Translations under genes and position numbers: made by a program | Notes under the pieces: generated by a model | Databases searched by the model: none | Told to the model about the DNA's origin: nothing | The model's input: only the letters and a program-made list of their open reading frames with translations | From: Haemonchus contortus | Taxonomy: Eukaryota > Nematoda > Chromadorea > Rhabditida > Trichostrongylidae | DNA length: 64,000 nucleotides | Assembly: GCA_000469685.2 (NCBI GenBank) | Contig: LS997564.1 | Span: 31,692,843-31,756,842, forward strand | Reading direction: 5' to 3' | Shown here: positions 62,818 to 64,000 of the stretch, one piece after another | How positions within the stretch are numbered: position 1 is the stretch's first letter | Layout of the letters: each line of letters opens with the position of its first letter

Positions 62818-63012
62818 GCGGTAGGTCGCACTCTTCCAATCACTTGACTACGACAAGTTCAAACTGCAGTAACTTCGCGTGCAGTGTCAAAACTCGCGTA
62901 TATCTAATAATCACCTCTGCAAAATGAAAAGGAATACTACTGCATGGCTTAGTCCGAAATTCTGCTAACTCTGACGTCTCCATATTTGGGCGTTTCATCC
63001 AATCTGGTTCTC

Positions 63013-63260
63013 TTCGGCGTGGCATGAATGGCTGGAGGTTCATGGTCTTGGGATCGAATCCCAGATCGACACCCGCCCATGCTAACCCAGCCTTCCATCC
63101 CTCCAGGATCGGTTGGTTGGTACCAAACGCGTCTGGGACGATAAAGCACTAAAATGTGCAATGGCTAACCACAACAACTTAATGTAGAGGCTACATAGGT
63201 ATTCAAATCTCGCTCGATTCTCAATGGGAGTTAAGTGCCGGGCGCATCCTAGGAATGGGT
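63013..63260 (+). repeat. tRNA-derived SINE copy
   Basis: The head reads GCGTGGCATGAATGGCTGGA and TTGGGATCGAATCCCAGATC (B-box). The body has TTGGTACCAAACGCGTCTGG. The 3' end is GGGCGCATCCTAGGAATGGG. Confidence 0.75.
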
Positions 63261-63574
63261 TTTTCAATTCAAACTCTTCCATCCAAGACGTCAGGTAAAG
63301 ACTGCATAGTAGGTGTTAAAGACGCTCGTTCCCTTGTAAGCATGTAAGTGAATGCTCCATCTTCATAGAACACGCCATGTTTCAGTTTTATAATCAAATT
63401 AGTTACACGATTAATGGGTTTAAAGGTTGTGCGTTGAAAGAAGAGGCACCATCTTTTATCAACAACTGTGACAGCTGCCAACTTCGGCTGGCTTTGCTTA
63501 CAGTGGCTCCGGGCTCCTCTTACAATCTTGCCATTATGACAACAATTCGTTAATTTCCAAGGTGAAGGAGATAA

Positions 63575-63790
63575 AGCCTAGTAAAATCAATTGTCCCAGT
63601 AGTTACCAAAAATGGTTGCCCAGACACTTCCACTATTTCACAGGAACAGATAGTGGATGCAATGAAATTTTCAGAAAAGGAAATGATAGTTCACAACCAC
63701 AGCTGGTATGAGAACCAAAGAATATTGAAAAACGAAGAAAAACCAGTTTTTTCCTTTTCAGACGAGAAACACGTTCTTATGTTATCATAA
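63575..63790 (+). other. Open frame of 71 codons without an obvious start
   Basis: A stop-to-stop open frame reads SLVKSIVPVVTKNGCPDTST, then ISQEQIVDAMKFSEKEMIVH and on to a TAA at 63788. It contains two acceptor-like sites (TTTTCAG). I recognise no family; it may be a terminal exon fragment or chance. Confidence 0.2.
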
Positions 63791-64000
63791 GTTCATCATA
63801 CGTGGCGATTGACGATAACGAATCTGTCATTCAACTGAACTGATCCGAAAATGTAAAGTGTAATGTTTTAAAAACGATTACACCCCAAAAATGAAAGTGA
63901 AGAAAACCGTGGCAATCACGAAAACTTTCACTGATTAAACTACTTTCACAACATTGGACGAGTTTTGGACTTATTTCAGTGGCATAAGAGAGTTCAGCGA

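Overview
This window is eukaryotic nuclear DNA from a nematode, most likely a clade V (strongylid, hookworm-like) worm. The genes are split by short GT-AG introns, several of only 40-70 nt. Most start codons lie just downstream of a TTTCAG/TTTTAG-type acceptor, as expected for spliced-leader trans-splicing. The best-matched proteins are conserved animal proteins in nematode-like versions. There are no bacterial operons, CRISPR arrays or rRNA genes, and I found no intact tRNA gene. Species cannot be fixed from sequence alone.

Gene-dense left part (about 5-24.5 kb). I could assemble six complete or nearly complete gene models whose exon phases all agree: an ING-family PHD-finger chromatin protein (+, 5052-8724); PYM, the partner of Mago/Y14 that recycles exon junction complexes (+, 9943-11726); BLOC-1 subunit 1 (-, 13516-14823, C-terminus unresolved, one GC-AG intron); mitochondrial ribosomal protein uL16m (+, 15393-17152); a PGAP2/FRAG1-like GPI-anchor remodelling membrane protein (+, 17892-20362) with a decayed mariner transposon in intron 2; and a LYAR-type nucleolar zinc-finger protein (+, 21694-24305). 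The last three lie head-to-tail with trans-splice-like acceptors and could be an operon or loose cluster.

Right part (about 29.3-62 kb). This is sparse and appears dominated by one very large minus-strand gene. Its 3' eleven exons (35202 down to 29691) join in one open frame of 401 codons with a SAM domain followed by a PDZ-like domain. Many small, well-bounded minus-strand exon candidates continue upstream to about 62 kb and are probably its 5' part, but I could not close every phase junction. A plus-strand exon candidate at 51888-52119 lies opposite it.

Repeats. A tRNA-derived SINE family (A-box and B-box head, about 250-290 bp) occurs at least six times in both orientations. There are also large fold-back elements near 25.7-26.0 kb, 26.6-26.7 kb and 31.3-31.5 kb, a 33-bp tandem repeat at the left edge, and several microsatellites. 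The stretches 1-5 kb, 24.6-29.2 kb and 62-64 kb contain no gene I can support.
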